From Mesobacillus maritimus (GTDB lineage: Bacteria > Bacillota > Bacilli > Bacillales > Cytobacillaceae), in contig NZ_JAMBNR010000007.1 of NCBI RefSeq assembly GCF_023715205.1, positions 124,001 to 188,000 on the forward strand: DNA of 64,000 nt, in the 5' to 3' direction. Shown in pieces: positions 9,441 to 18,567 of the stretch (within the stretch, counting starts at the first letter, position 1; every line of letters begins with the position of its first letter). The notes under the pieces are model-generated. The model was not told the DNA's origin, searched no databases, and was given only the letters and a program-made list of their open reading frames with translations. The translations under genes and the position numbers were made by a program.

Positions 9441-11631
9441 AAAGCCCGATTTTAAAAAAATGTCTCTCTTTGGAGAGGAACAAGCTGTAACTTCGAAAGA
9501 GTGGCAGGATAAAGTTAAGTCCGAGATTGGTCAAAACATTGATAACCTACTGTATGAAACCAATGAAGGGATTCAATTAAAGTCCCTTTATACAAAAGAA
9601 GATACAGAGGGCTTGTCACATCTTGAAGATCGCCCGGGGCTGCCACCATACACAAGAGGACCATATCCTACAATGTATGTCAATCGCCCTTGGACGGTCA
9701 GACAATATGCAGGCTTTTCAACTGCAGAAGAAAGCAATGCGTTTTATCGTAGAAATCTAGCAATGGGACAAAAAGGGTTATCTGTTGCTTTTGACCTAGC
9801 TACTCATCGTGGATACGATTCGGATCATCCACGTGTAGTCGGAGATGTTGGGAAAGCAGGGGTTGCCATTGATTCAATTCTTGATATGAAGATTTTGTTT
9901 GATGGGATTCCGCTTGACCAAATGTCGGTCTCGATGACGATGAATGGTGCGGTTTTACCGATTATGGCTTTTTATATCGTAACTGCTGAAGAACAGGGCG
10001 TAGCACAGGAAAAATTAGCTGGTACAATTCAAAATGATATTTTAAAAGAATACATGGTAAGAAATACGTATATTTATCCACCTGAAATGTCGATGAAAAT
10101 CATTGCGGATATTTTTGAATATACATCCAAGTTTATGCCTAAATTCAACAGCATTAGTATTTCAGGGTACCATATGCAGGAAGCTGGGGCACCAGCTGAT
10201 ATTGAGCTTGCCTATACACTTGCAGATGGTCTCGAGTATGTCCGTACAGGTCTAAAAGCTGGAATTGATATTGACTCCTTTGCCCCACGATTGTCATTCT
10301 TTTGGGCAATCGGTATGAATTATTTCATGGAAGTGGCCAAAATGCGGGCCGCTAGACAAATCTGGGCAAAAATGATGAAGACATTTGAACCGAAAAATCC
10401 TAAGTCAATGGCACTCAGAACGCACTCGCAAACTTCTGGATGGAGCTTAACCGAGCAGGACCCTTATAATAACGTCATTCGTACATTGATTGAGGCTCAT
10501 GCGGCTGCAATGGGGCATACGCAGTCACTTCATACAAATGCTCTTGATGAGGCAATCGCGCTCCCAACAGATTTCTCTGCACGGATTGCTCGTAATACGC
10601 AACTATTTTTACAAGAAGAGTCAGGTATTACCAATGTGATTGATCCATGGGGCGGTAGCTATTATGTTGAGACGTTGACCAAGGAATTAGTAGAACGTGC
10701 GTGGACACATATAGAAGAAATTGAAAATCTCGGTGGTATGGCGAAAGCAATTGAAACTGGTCTACCTAAAATGAAAATTGAAGAAGCTGCTGCTCGCCGA
10801 CAAGCACAGATTGACTCTGGAAAGGAAACCATTATTGGTGTTAATCAATATCGGACAGAAGAGGAAGAAGAACCGTTAGAAATTCTTGATATCGATAATA
10901 CTGCGGTACGTCTAAAACAGATTGAGAGATTAAAACAGTTAAAGGGTTCTCGTGACCAGGATCGAGTGAACGAGGCTTTGGAAGCTTTGACAACTGCAGC
11001 AGAAACAGGAAAAGGAAACCTTTTAGAACTGGCGGTTCAAGCTGCACGAGTTCGGGCGACATTAGGTGAAATTTCTGATGCAATTGAAAAGGCTGCCGGT
11101 AGACATAAGGCCGTCATTCGTTCGATTACTGGGGTCTATAGCTCTGCTTATTCAAACGAAGAAGAAATGGCCATTGTGAAAAATATGACGGACGAATTCC
11201 TTGAAAATGAGGGAAGAAGGCCAAGGATCTTAATTGCAAAAATGGGGCAAGATGGTCATGATCGTGGGGCAAAAGTGATTTCAACCGCTTTTGCTGACCT
11301 AGGGTTTGATGTGGATATCGGCCCATTATTTCAAACCCCTGAAGAAACTGCGATGCAAGCTGTGGAAAATGATGTGCATGTGATTGGTATTAGTTCATTA
11401 GCTGCTGGTCATAAAACCTTATTACCACAGCTAGCGGAAGAGTTAAAAAAATTAGGGCGAGAAGATATCATTTTAGTAGTCGGCGGTGTTATCCCTGCTA
11501 AGGATTATCAGTATCTGTATGAGCATGGCGCAAGCGCGATATTTGGTCCGGGGACTGTGATACCCGTTGCAGCCCAAAAAGTCATCCATAGTATTTATGA
11601 GCGGTTAGGTTATGAGGAAGTGGCACCTTGA
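9433..11631 (+). CDS. mutB: methylmalonyl-CoA mutase large (alpha) subunit
   Basis: Catalytic subunit of 732 aa. The TIM-barrel domain carries [15 protein letters not shown] near residue 65 and the [13 protein letters not shown] segment. The C-terminal cobalamin-binding domain carries [12 protein letters not shown] (DxHxxG, near residues 603-612), where the histidine ligates cobalt, followed by GGVIP. Adenosylcobalamin-dependent rearrangement of methylmalonyl-CoA to succinyl-CoA. Translation is coupled to mutA (overlap) and to meaB (overlap of one codon or less). No cobalamin riboswitch is evident upstream of the operon. Confidence 0.96.
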   Translation: MTKKPDFKKMSLFGEEQAVTSKEWQDKVKSEIGQNIDNLLYETNEGIQLKSLYTKEDTEGLSHLEDRPGLPPYTRGPYPTMYVNRPWTVRQYAGFSTAEESNAFYRRNLAMGQKGLSVAFDLATHRGYDSDHPRVVGDVGKAGVAIDSILDMKILFDGIPLDQMSVSMTMNGAVLPIMAFYIVTAEEQGVAQEKLAGTIQNDILKEYMVRNTYIYPPEMSMKIIADIFEYTSKFMPKFNSISISGYHMQEAGAPADIELAYTLADGLEYVRTGLKAGIDIDSFAPRLSFFWAIGMNYFMEVAKMRAARQIWAKMMKTFEPKNPKSMALRTHSQTSGWSLTEQDPYNNVIRTLIEAHAAAMGHTQSLHTNALDEAIALPTDFSARIARNTQLFLQEESGITNVIDPWGGSYYVETLTKELVERAWTHIEEIENLGGMAKAIETGLPKMKIEEAAARRQAQIDSGKETIIGVNQYRTEEEEEPLEILDIDNTAVRLKQIERLKQLKGSRDQDRVNEALEALTTAAETGKGNLLELAVQAARVRATLGEISDAIEKAAGRHKAVIRSITGVYSSAYSNEEEMAIVKNMTDEFLENEGRRPRILIAKMGQDGHDRGAKVISTAFADLGFDVDIGPLFQTPEETAMQAVENDVHVIGISSLAAGHKTLLPQLAEELKKLGREDIILVVGGVIPAKDYQYLYEHGASAIFGPGTVIPVAAQKVIHSIYERLGYEEVAP

Positions 11632-12638
11632 TGGGGAAATTTGTAAAAAAAACAACTAGTAGAGACATAGATGCCATGGCACTTGCCGATGATATTCTTA
11701 AAGGAGACAGGATTTCTTTGGCACGTGGAATCACTCTTGTTGAAAGTAATTCGGAGCAGCATTTTTACGATGCGCAACGAATGCTTGAAAAATTGCTTCC
11801 CCACACAGGAAAGGCGATTCGGATCGGAATCACAGGTGTTCCGGGCGCAGGAAAGAGTACGTTTATCGAAGCCTTTGGCTCCTATCTTTGCGAACTTGGA
11901 TTAAAAGTAGCTGTCCTGGCGGTAGACCCGACTTCGAGTCTAACTGGTGGAAGCATCCTTGGAGATAAAACCAGAATGGAGCGGTTAGCGCGAAACAAAC
12001 AAGCGTTCATCCGCCCTTCTCCTTCTGGAGGGAAACTTGGTGGTGTCCATCGGAAGACTAGAGAGACAATGTTATTATGTGAAGCCGCTGGGTTTGATGT
12101 CATCTTAGTTGAAACGGTTGGGGTCGGTCAAAGTGAAGTCATAGTCAGAGATATGGTCGATTTCTTTATGCTTCTCGTTCTCACTGGAGCAGGGGATGAG
12201 CTTCAAGGGATGAAGAAAGGGATTATGGAATTGGCAGATGCTGTGATCATTAACAAAGCCGATGGTCCCAATGCCCAGGTTGCTAAAAAAACAAAAGTAG
12301 AATATGAACGAATTCTACATTTTTTACAGCCAGCAACAAAAGGGTGGGACACGAAAGCAAAAACCTGTTCTTCCCTTCAGGAAACCGGTATTTCAGAGAT
12401 TTGGGAAATGATCTTATCTTTCGAAGAAGTCACAAAGCGATCAGGAGTTTTTGAGGATAGAAGGCGGATTCAAATGAAAGAGTGGATTCATTCAATGATT
12501 CTTGATCAACTCCAAATGAGTTTTTTTCATCATGAAGGTGTCAAGGGACTGCTTCCTAAAATTGAAAATGAAGTGATTTCTGGCAATCGACCTGTAGCTG
12601 CAGCAGTTGATGAACTGTTTAAGGTCTACCGTCAATAA
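11631..12638 (+). CDS. meaB: methylmalonyl-CoA mutase-associated G-protein chaperone
   Basis: MeaB/ArgK-type SIMIBI GTPase (335 aa). It shows Walker A GVPGAGKST near residue 68, DPTSSLTGGSILGDKTRM after it, VETVGVGQSE as the switch/Walker B region, and NKAD for guanine recognition. In this family it gates adenosylcobalamin loading and protects the mutase from inactivation. The adjacent mutAB fixes the role. The ATG at 11631 overlaps the mutB stop; a TTG one codon earlier (11628) is also possible. Confidence 0.92.
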   Translation: MGKFVKKTTSRDIDAMALADDILKGDRISLARGITLVESNSEQHFYDAQRMLEKLLPHTGKAIRIGITGVPGAGKSTFIEAFGSYLCELGLKVAVLAVDPTSSLTGGSILGDKTRMERLARNKQAFIRPSPSGGKLGGVHRKTRETMLLCEAAGFDVILVETVGVGQSEVIVRDMVDFFMLLVLTGAGDELQGMKKGIMELADAVIINKADGPNAQVAKKTKVEYERILHFLQPATKGWDTKAKTCSSLQETGISEIWEMILSFEEVTKRSGVFEDRRRIQMKEWIHSMILDQLQMSFFHHEGVKGLLPKIENEVISGNRPVAAAVDELFKVYRQ

Positions 12639-12645
12639 AGGCAAA

Positions 12646-12676
12646 AAAAGGACAGCGCATCATAGCGCTGTCTTTC
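12646..12676 (+). terminator. terminator after mutAB-meaB
   Basis: Perfect 8-bp stem GACAGCGC / GCGCTGTC with a 6-nt loop, preceded by seven A and followed by TTT. The U-tract is short, so efficiency is uncertain. Confidence 0.6.
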
Positions 12677-12768
12677 ATCTAGGGAGTTTAGGGGTATGGA
12701 TCTAGCTGTATTGTTACTATTCCCGCTTTTCCAAATAATAAACATCTTTTTAAAAAAATGTTTTAGGT

Positions 12769-12798
12769 TTGAAATAAATCGGTAACTCTTGGTATCAT
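12769..12798 (+). promoter_or_regulatory. putative sigma-A promoter for brxB
   Basis: TTGAAA at 12769-12774 and TATCAT at 12793-12798 with an 18-bp spacer. It lies about 45 bp before the BrxB start. Consensus match only. Confidence 0.4.
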
Positions 12799-12844
12799 AC
12801 TAATATGCAATATGCATGAACTTACGATAAGGAGTGAAGTTTTT

Positions 12845-13282
12845 ATGAGCATGGATTTTAATTTTTTCATGAATGATGTTGTTCGACAGGCGCGTGAAGA
12901 GATCTCGGCTTCAGGATATACAGAATTAAAAACACCAGAAGAAGTGGAAGAGGTATTATCGAAAAAAGGGACAACTCTTGTCATGGTAAATTCTGTTTGT
13001 GGTTGTGCAGGTGGGATTGCACGTCCTGCGGCTGCCCATTCGCTTCACTATGATAAGCGTCCAGATCAACTTGTTACTGTATTCGCCGGTCAAGATAAAG
13101 AGGCAACTGAAAAAGCTCGAAGCTATTTCACAGGTTACCCACCATCCTCACCGTCATTTGCCCTCCTTAAAGATGGTGAAATCGTTACAATGATTGAACG
13201 CCATGACATTGAAGGGCATGATCCAATGGCTGTTGTTCAAAAGCTTCAGCAAGCGTTCGAACAACATTGTGAAGAAGTATAA
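12845..13282 (+). CDS. brxB: bacilliredoxin BrxB (YqiW family)
   Basis: A 145-aa thioredoxin-fold protein that removes bacillithiol from S-bacillithiolated proteins. The active-site CGC motif lies in [15 protein letters not shown] near residues 53-55. Start ATG 12845 was chosen because AAGGAG ends 10 nt upstream and the sequence then aligns with the known YqiW N-terminus; a start at 12812 would add 11 unsupported residues. It is next to yqjA, as in B. subtilis. Cytoplasmic. Confidence 0.92.
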   Translation: MSMDFNFFMNDVVRQAREEISASGYTELKTPEEVEEVLSKKGTTLVMVNSVCGCAGGIARPAAAHSLHYDKRPDQLVTVFAGQDKEATEKARSYFTGYPPSSPSFALLKDGEIVTMIERHDIEGHDPMAVVQKLQQAFEQHCEEV

Positions 13283-13300
13283 ATCAATTTCTGTTATGAT

Positions 13301-13330
13301 AAAAGATGACCTTCATGGTCATCTTTTTTG
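13301..13330 (+). terminator. intrinsic terminator after brxB
   Basis: AAAAGATGACC / GGTCATCTTTT stem with loop TTCAT, running into TTTTTT. A textbook Rho-independent terminator. Confidence 0.85.
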
Positions 13331-13334
13331 CTTT

Positions 13335-13517
13335 TAGGCTTTTTCTCAAACTTTGTGGCTTTTGGACAAAATATACGACGAATTAGCTTGGTTGCACAAA
13401 AAACTAGCAATTTTAAGAGAAAAGAGCTTGCAAACTAATTAAACATACAAAATGGCTATTATTATGTTGTTAAACCGGCTTTAGGATTTTATCAACAAAA
13501 TTTGCGAAAGCAGCCTA
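13335..13517 (+). repeat. MITE-like interspersed repeat, full-length copy
   Basis: A 183-bp element bounded by TAGGCT (13335-13340) and AGCCTA (13512-13517), which are mutual inverted repeats. It is similar throughout to 49195-49369 and 39909-40090, sharing blocks such as CTTTG-n-GCTTTTG, GAGAAAA-AGC-TGCAAA-TAATTA, ACAAAATGGC and GGCTTTAGGATTT. It sits between brxB and yqjA and carries no ORF. Confidence 0.7.
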
Positions 13518-13539
13518 CTTTTATATCAGGGAGCAATGA

Positions 13540-14538
13540 ATGGTGAAATTTAGAATCGGATACCGCACAGTGAAAACAGCACTCGGAACAGCAATTGCGA
13601 TTATCCTAGCACAATATTTAGGTTTAGAAAACTTTACATCAGCTGGCATTTTAACAATTCTTTGTATTAAAGTGACAAAGAAAAGATCATTACGTGCTTC
13701 ATGGGATCGAGTTCTTGCTTGTGCTATTGCTATGGGACTGTCGTCATTATTTTTCGAAATGTTTGGTTACCATCCAGTTGTCATCGGATTCATGTTGATG
13801 GTTTTTATCCCAGTAGCAGTAATGGCTAGGGCAGCGGATGGAATTGTGTCTAGCAGTGTCATCATGCTACATATTTATTCGGCTGGACAAGTTACATTTA
13901 GCTTATTACTAAATGAATTGGGAATCGTTATCGTTGGTATTGGGGTGGCTTTATTGATGAATCTTTACATGCCAAGTGCTGACCAACAGTTGCATAAATA
14001 CCAAATTCAAATTGAAGAAAACTTCAAAAAAATCTTTTTGGAGATTGTCTCGTTTTTACGGAATGGTGATAGTCGATGGGACGGAAGAGAATTAACGGAA
14101 ACTGCTGACTTGTTAGAAAAGGCAAAGGCTCTTGCGTCACAAGATGTTGAGAATAATTTGATGCGGAATGAGAACTTATATTATCAATACTTTAAAATAC
14201 GCGAAAAACAATTTGATCTTATCGAACGAGTCTTACCTGCGGTCACTTCGATTCCTTCTATAGTGGAGCAAGGTGAACTCATCGCTGACTTTATGGAGGA
14301 ATTATCTGAGGCAGTTAAGCCAGGAAATACCGTATTAGTTTATTTAGAAAAATTGTATCGCATGAAAACAGAATTTGAAACAATGGAACTTCCTAAAACG
14401 AGGGAGGAATTCGAAGCGAGGGCATCGCTTTTGCATTTTGTGAATGAAATGGAGAGTTATTTGCTCCTTAAGAGATCGTTTAAAGGAATAAACCATAAGA
14501 ACAGCATGAATCAAAATGACTCAGAGGTAGCAAACTAA
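13540..14538 (+). CDS. yqjA: aromatic acid exporter family / YqjA-like membrane protein
   Basis: A 332-aa protein. The N-terminal half (about residues 10-140) has four to five hydrophobic segments and the early RIGYRTVKTALGTA motif of the ArAE_1 (DUF939) family. The C-terminal half is soluble, acidic and probably helical. The family relates to aromatic-acid or fusaric-acid efflux pumps, but no substrate is established for YqjA. It lies in the brxB-yqjA-yqjB order of B. subtilis. GGGAGC precedes the ATG. Confidence 0.8.
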   Translation: MVKFRIGYRTVKTALGTAIAIILAQYLGLENFTSAGILTILCIKVTKKRSLRASWDRVLACAIAMGLSSLFFEMFGYHPVVIGFMLMVFIPVAVMARAADGIVSSSVIMLHIYSAGQVTFSLLLNELGIVIVGIGVALLMNLYMPSADQQLHKYQIQIEENFKKIFLEIVSFLRNGDSRWDGRELTETADLLEKAKALASQDVENNLMRNENLYYQYFKIREKQFDLIERVLPAVTSIPSIVEQGELIADFMEELSEAVKPGNTVLVYLEKLYRMKTEFETMELPKTREEFEARASLLHFVNEMESYLLLKRSFKGINHKNSMNQNDSEVAN

Positions 14539-14551
14539 GGGAAAAACAAGG

Positions 14552-15070
14552 ATGGTGAATCAATTGAAAGGTCTTCTTGTTGCCATTCTCTTAGTTGTTT
14601 CACCAATATGGCCATTAGGAACGAATCCGCTTCCAGGGGATCCATTTTTAATCATAAATAAAAGTACAAATCAATTAGCATACATTGATGAAAATCAAGT
14701 TCTAAACGTTGTCCCGGTTGCTACTGGACAGACCAAAGATTTAACTCCAGAAGGATTATTTACGATTACAGTAAAAGCGAAAAATCCCTATTATCGTAAA
14801 AAAGATATCCCGGGTGGTGACCCGAGAAATCCATTAGGTACAAGGTGGATTGGTTTTGATGCTGAAGATACTGATGGGCGAATCTATGGAATACATGGAA
14901 CAAATAATCCAGATTCAATCGGAAAATACATCTCCCAAGGCTGCATCCGTTTGCACAATCAAGAAGTTGAAGCATTGTTTGAAGATATACCACTGGGGAC
15001 TAAACTGCTTGTGACGAATTCTGAAAAAAACTTTTATGAGCTTGGGTTAGAATATCATGCGTTAAACTAA
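14552..15070 (+). CDS. L,D-transpeptidase (YkuD domain), YqjB-like
   Basis: A 172-aa exported protein. A signal peptide or membrane anchor (about residues 5-25) is followed by a YkuD domain ending in HGTNNPDSIGKYISQGCIRLHNQE, which contains the catalytic His and Cys of SHGCIR-type L,D-transpeptidases. Such enzymes cross-link or modify peptidoglycan through meso-DAP. A start at TTG 14564 would give a slightly shorter signal peptide and has comparable ribosome-site support. It is followed directly by a terminator. Confidence 0.88.
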   Translation: MVNQLKGLLVAILLVVSPIWPLGTNPLPGDPFLIINKSTNQLAYIDENQVLNVVPVATGQTKDLTPEGLFTITVKAKNPYYRKKDIPGGDPRNPLGTRWIGFDAEDTDGRIYGIHGTNNPDSIGKYISQGCIRLHNQEVEALFEDIPLGTKLLVTNSEKNFYELGLEYHALN

Positions 15071-15103
15071 AAAGGACTGTTCGAGTGTGAACAGTCCTTT
15101 TTT
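15069..15103 (+). terminator. intrinsic terminator after the L,D-transpeptidase gene
   Basis: AAAGGACTGTTC / GAACAGTCCTTT stem with a 6-nt loop and a T-tract. The stem is flanked by A- and T-runs, so it may also serve the converging prli42. Confidence 0.85.
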
Positions 15104-15111
15104 ACATTTTA

Positions 15112-15207
15112 TTATAGAAAAGCTGCTAGTCCCGTAAAGAGTGTAGAGGCAAGCATCGCAAAAAGCATAAGATATATGATGATCTTACGGGTTTTCTTTT
15201 TCCCCAA
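15112..15207 (-). CDS. prli42: stressosome-associated membrane miniprotein Prli42
   Basis: A 31-aa ORF that starts with TTG preceded by AGGAG at 8 nt. It has a basic N-terminus (MGKKKTRKI) and one transmembrane helix (about residues 9-30, IIIYLMLFAMLASTLFTG). Size, charge pattern and the YLMLFAMLxSTLxTG core match Prli42, which in Listeria anchors the stressosome to the membrane by contact with RsbR. It lies between yqjB and yqjC homologues. I recognise the family from memory; no alignment was run. Confidence 0.8.
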   Translation of the reverse strand: MGKKKTRKIIIYLMLFAMLASTLFTGLAAFL

Positions 15208-15355
15208 ATCTCATTCTCCTTTCGAAATCCTCATTCTTACTTACTATAGTACATCTGAATAAGAGTTTGTTCAACTACATAAATTGGCAGGAATTTTGAC
15301 GATTTATAGCGAATAGAGTGAGTATTGCAACTAATTAATGTAGTGGAGGGTTAGC

Positions 15356-15769
15356 ATGATTAAAAAAATTGATCATATCGGTATAGCGGTTAAATCGCTT
15401 GAACAGGCTCTGCCTTTTTATACGGATGTATTAGGATTACCTCTATTAGGAATTGAAGAAGTAGAGAGTGAAAAACTTCGGGTGGCTTTCTTAAAAATAA
15501 GCGAATCAAAAATTGAATTGCTAGAGCCGACATCACCTGAAAGCACAGTTGCTAAGTATATTGAAAAGCGGGGCGAAGGAATTCATCACGTGGCCCTAGG
15601 GGTGGACTCTATTCAAGACAGGATTAATGAAATGAAAGAAAAAGGAATTCAGATGATTCAGGATGAACCTAAAACTGGTGCGGGGAATGCATTGGTCGCC
15701 TTTATGCACCCTAAATCAGCTGGCGGAGTATTGGTAGAACTATGTGAAAAGAAGGGACTGAACCAGTAA
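15356..15769 (+). CDS. mce: methylmalonyl-CoA epimerase
   Basis: A 137-aa vicinal-oxygen-chelate protein with two beta-alpha-beta-beta-beta modules. Metal ligands are visible in IDHIGIAV (His near residue 7), IHHVALGV and the C-terminal VELCEK (Glu). It interconverts (S)- and (R)-methylmalonyl-CoA, linking propionyl-CoA carboxylase to MutAB. It ends 1 nt before the carboxylase gene, so the two form an operon. GTGGAGGG precedes the ATG. Confidence 0.93.
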   Translation: MIKKIDHIGIAVKSLEQALPFYTDVLGLPLLGIEEVESEKLRVAFLKISESKIELLEPTSPESTVAKYIEKRGEGIHHVALGVDSIQDRINEMKEKGIQMIQDEPKTGAGNALVAFMHPKSAGGVLVELCEKKGLNQ

Positions 15770-15770
15770 C

Positions 15771-17321
15771 ATGACGGACATCTATGAAAAGATAAATGAA
15801 CTTTACGACAGGAGACGAGAAATTGAACTTGGTGGTGGGGATGAGCGAATAGAAAAGCAACATGAAAAGGGAAAATTAACGGCGAGAGAAAGAATTGATT
15901 TACTTGTAGACCCGGGGAGTTTTGTTGAGTTAAATCCATTTATCGAACATCGGTCTGTGGATTTTGGTTTGGAAAACCAAAAAGGACCTGGCGATGGGGT
16001 TGTTACTGGATACGGAAAAGTTAATGGCCGTCCAATTTATTTATTCTCACAAGATTTTACCGTTTTTGGCGGTGCTCTTGGGGAAATGCATGCCCATAAA
16101 ATTGCTTCGGTCATGGATTTGGCAGCTAAAAATGGGGCTCCTTTTGTTGGATTAAATGACTCAGGTGGTGCTCGGATTCAGGAAGGGGTTGTTTCCCTAG
16201 ACGGCTATGGGCAAATCTTCTATCGAAACTCGATTTATTCAGGTGTCATTCCACAAATCTCAGTCATTATGGGGCCATGTGCTGGGGGTGCTGTTTATTC
16301 TCCAGCAATAACTGATTTTGTTTTTATGGTTGAAAAAACAAGTCAGATGTTCATAACAGGTCCAAAAGTTATTGAAACTGTTACAGGAGAAAAAATCTCG
16401 GCTGAAGATCTTGGTGGGGCTAAAGTACATAATACAGTTAGTGGAAATGCTCATTTTCGAGGGGATTCCGAAGAGGAGACTTTGGAAATGGTTCGCACGC
16501 TACTAAGCTACCTACCTCAAAGTTTTGAGGAAAAGCCTCCGAAAATGGATGCAGTTGATGAAGACGATTATCGTCCTGATTTAACCGATTTAATTCCTTT
16601 TGATGCAGTTCGACCTTACGATGTGCGTGTCGTTATTGAACAAGTGGTCGATAAAGGTTCTTTTATGGAAATACAAAAGGACTTTGCTCGGAATATTGTC
16701 ATTGGTCTTGCACGTATTAAAGGAGAAGTCGTTGGTCTCGTCTGTAACCAGCCAAAATTCATGGCAGGAGGCCTCGATATTGATTCGTCGGATAAGGCTT
16801 CAAGGTTTATTCGATTCTGTGATTCATTTAATATCCCAATTATTACGTTCGAAGATGTTACCGGTTTCTTTCCTGGAATTAAACAGGAACATGGAGGAAT
16901 TATTCGCCATGGAGCTAAAATCTTATATGCTTATTCCGAAGCAACTGTTCCGAAACTGACAGTTATTTTGAGGAAAGCTTATGGTGGAGCCTATGTGGCA
17001 TTAAACAGTAAGTCTATTGGTGCTGATCTCGTGTTTGCTTGGCCAAATGCTGAAATTGCAGTTATGGGCCCTCAAGGTGCGGCAAACATTATCTTCTCTA
17101 AAGAAATTCAGAATAGTGCAGATCCTGAAGCGACAAGAGAACAAAAAATCAACGAATATCGTGAAAAATTTGCCAACCCATATGTTGCAGCTAGCAGAGG
17201 AATGGTGGACGATGTTATTGATCCGCGGGAAACAAGGATTAAAATTATTCAATCACTAGAAATGTTGAGATCAAAGAAAGAGAACCGACCAAAGAAAAAG
17301 CACGGAAATATTCCGTTGTAG
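15771..17321 (+). CDS. acyl-CoA (propionyl-CoA) carboxylase carboxyltransferase beta subunit
   Basis: A 516-aa crotonase-fold carboxyltransferase (YqjD/PccB/MmdA type) with N- and C-terminal carboxyltransferase halves. Visible are DSGGARIQEGV, GPCAGGAVYSPA and the C-terminal HGAKILYAYSEATVPK and GPQGAANI. It takes CO2 from carboxybiotin to propionyl-CoA to form (S)-methylmalonyl-CoA, or acts in reverse as part of a decarboxylase. Operon partner mce favours the propionyl-CoA role. No biotin carboxylase or BCCP gene lies in the window, so these must be encoded elsewhere. Confidence 0.9.
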   Translation: MTDIYEKINELYDRRREIELGGGDERIEKQHEKGKLTARERIDLLVDPGSFVELNPFIEHRSVDFGLENQKGPGDGVVTGYGKVNGRPIYLFSQDFTVFGGALGEMHAHKIASVMDLAAKNGAPFVGLNDSGGARIQEGVVSLDGYGQIFYRNSIYSGVIPQISVIMGPCAGGAVYSPAITDFVFMVEKTSQMFITGPKVIETVTGEKISAEDLGGAKVHNTVSGNAHFRGDSEEETLEMVRTLLSYLPQSFEEKPPKMDAVDEDDYRPDLTDLIPFDAVRPYDVRVVIEQVVDKGSFMEIQKDFARNIVIGLARIKGEVVGLVCNQPKFMAGGLDIDSSDKASRFIRFCDSFNIPIITFEDVTGFFPGIKQEHGGIIRHGAKILYAYSEATVPKLTVILRKAYGGAYVALNSKSIGADLVFAWPNAEIAVMGPQGAANIIFSKEIQNSADPEATREQKINEYREKFANPYVAASRGMVDDVIDPRETRIKIIQSLEMLRSKKENRPKKKHGNIPL

Positions 17322-17363
17322 TGTATTGGGATAGAAAGTTTGCGAAGGATAAAGTTAGAAATG

Positions 17364-17380
17364 TATACTGATATAGTATA
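17364..17380 (+). promoter_or_regulatory. inverted repeat ahead of the PepT-like gene
   Basis: TATACT-GATAT-AGTATA, a perfect 6-bp inverted repeat 24 nt before the start codon. It could be an operator or part of a -10 region. There is no independent support. Confidence 0.25.
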
Positions 17381-17403
17381 TATAAACTTGGAGGTCCTCT
17401 TAA

Positions 17404-18525
17404 ATGATTAACCATGAACGTATGTTGAACGAGTTTTTAGAATTGGTTCAAATCGATTCTGAGACAAAGTATGAAACTGAAATTGCGAAAGTATTAAAAC
17501 AAAAATTTACCGATTTAGGTGTCGAAGTTTTTGAAGATGACACAACGAAGCAGACAGGACATGGAGCAGGGAATTTAATTTGTACATTGAAAGGGACAAA
17601 AGAAGGAGTTGACCCTATCTATTTCACTTCTCATATGGATACGGTCGTTCCGGCCCGGGGAGTTAAACCTTCTATTAAAGACGGGTATGTTGTAACGGAT
17701 GGTACGACCATCCTTGGGGCAGATGATAAAACCGGACTTGCGGTCATGCTTGAAACTGTCCGCGTTCTAAAAGAGCAAAACATTCCTCATGGAACAATTC
17801 AATTTATTATTACGGTTGGAGAGGAATCAGGTTTAGTAGGAGCAAAAGTTCTTGACCCATCTCGCTTGATAGCTAAGTATGGCTATGCTTTAGATAGTGA
17901 TGGAAAGGTTGGAAATATTGTTGTTGCAGCACCTACCCAAGCGAAAGTTTTCGCGAAAATTTATGGGAAAACGGCTCATGCTGGAGTGGCTCCAGAAAAG
18001 GGCGTTTCCGCAATTACGATTGCAGCGAAGGCAGTTGCGAAAATGCCACTTGGCCGTATTGATGAGGAAACAACAGCAAATATCGGTCGTTTCCAAGGTG
18101 GAACTCAAACGAATATTGTTTGTGATTATGTTGAGATCCTTGCAGAAGCACGTTCTTTAGTGCCTGAGAAAATGGAAGCACAAGTCGCTAAAATGAAGGA
18201 AGCCTTTGAATCCGTGGCTGAACAAATGGGTGGGAAGGCAGAAGTCGAAGTAGATGTCATGTATCCAGGATTTAAATTTGGTGAAGGTGACTTAGTCGTT
18301 GAAATCGCTCGAAAAGCAGCTAAGAAAATCGAACGTAGTTGTGAACTTTTAAAAAGTGGTGGCGGTAGTGATGCTAATGTCATCGCTGGTTTCGATATTC
18401 CAACCGTTAACCTAGCTGTTGGCTATGAGGATATTCATACCACAAACGAAAAAATGCCAATTGAAGAATTAAACAAGCTTGGTGAAATGGTTATTGCGAT
18501 TATTCAAGAAGTTGCAGCACAATAA
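17404..18525 (+). CDS. M20-family tripeptidase-like peptidase (PepT-like, YqjE)
   Basis: A 373-aa zinc peptidase. Metal-binding and catalytic motifs are TSHMDTV (near residue 77), GADDKTG (near 110) and GEESG (near 142). A dimerisation domain is inserted mid-protein. Conserved next to yqjD in B. subtilis, where it is annotated as a PepT-like peptidase; the true substrate is unknown. GGAGG lies ahead of the ATG. Cytoplasmic, with no signal peptide. Confidence 0.88.
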   Translation: MINHERMLNEFLELVQIDSETKYETEIAKVLKQKFTDLGVEVFEDDTTKQTGHGAGNLICTLKGTKEGVDPIYFTSHMDTVVPARGVKPSIKDGYVVTDGTTILGADDKTGLAVMLETVRVLKEQNIPHGTIQFIITVGEESGLVGAKVLDPSRLIAKYGYALDSDGKVGNIVVAAPTQAKVFAKIYGKTAHAGVAPEKGVSAITIAAKAVAKMPLGRIDEETTANIGRFQGGTQTNIVCDYVEILAEARSLVPEKMEAQVAKMKEAFESVAEQMGGKAEVEVDVMYPGFKFGEGDLVVEIARKAAKKIERSCELLKSGGGSDANVIAGFDIPTVNLAVGYEDIHTTNEKMPIEELNKLGEMVIAIIQEVAAQ

Positions 18526-18534
18526 GAACGATTG

Positions 18535-18567
18535 AAACAGAGCATTCGGTGAATGCTCTGTTTTTTT
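18535..18567 (+). terminator. intrinsic terminator after the PepT-like gene
   Basis: AAACAGAGCATTC / GAATGCTCTGTTT stem, loop GGT, then seven T. Confidence 0.9.
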
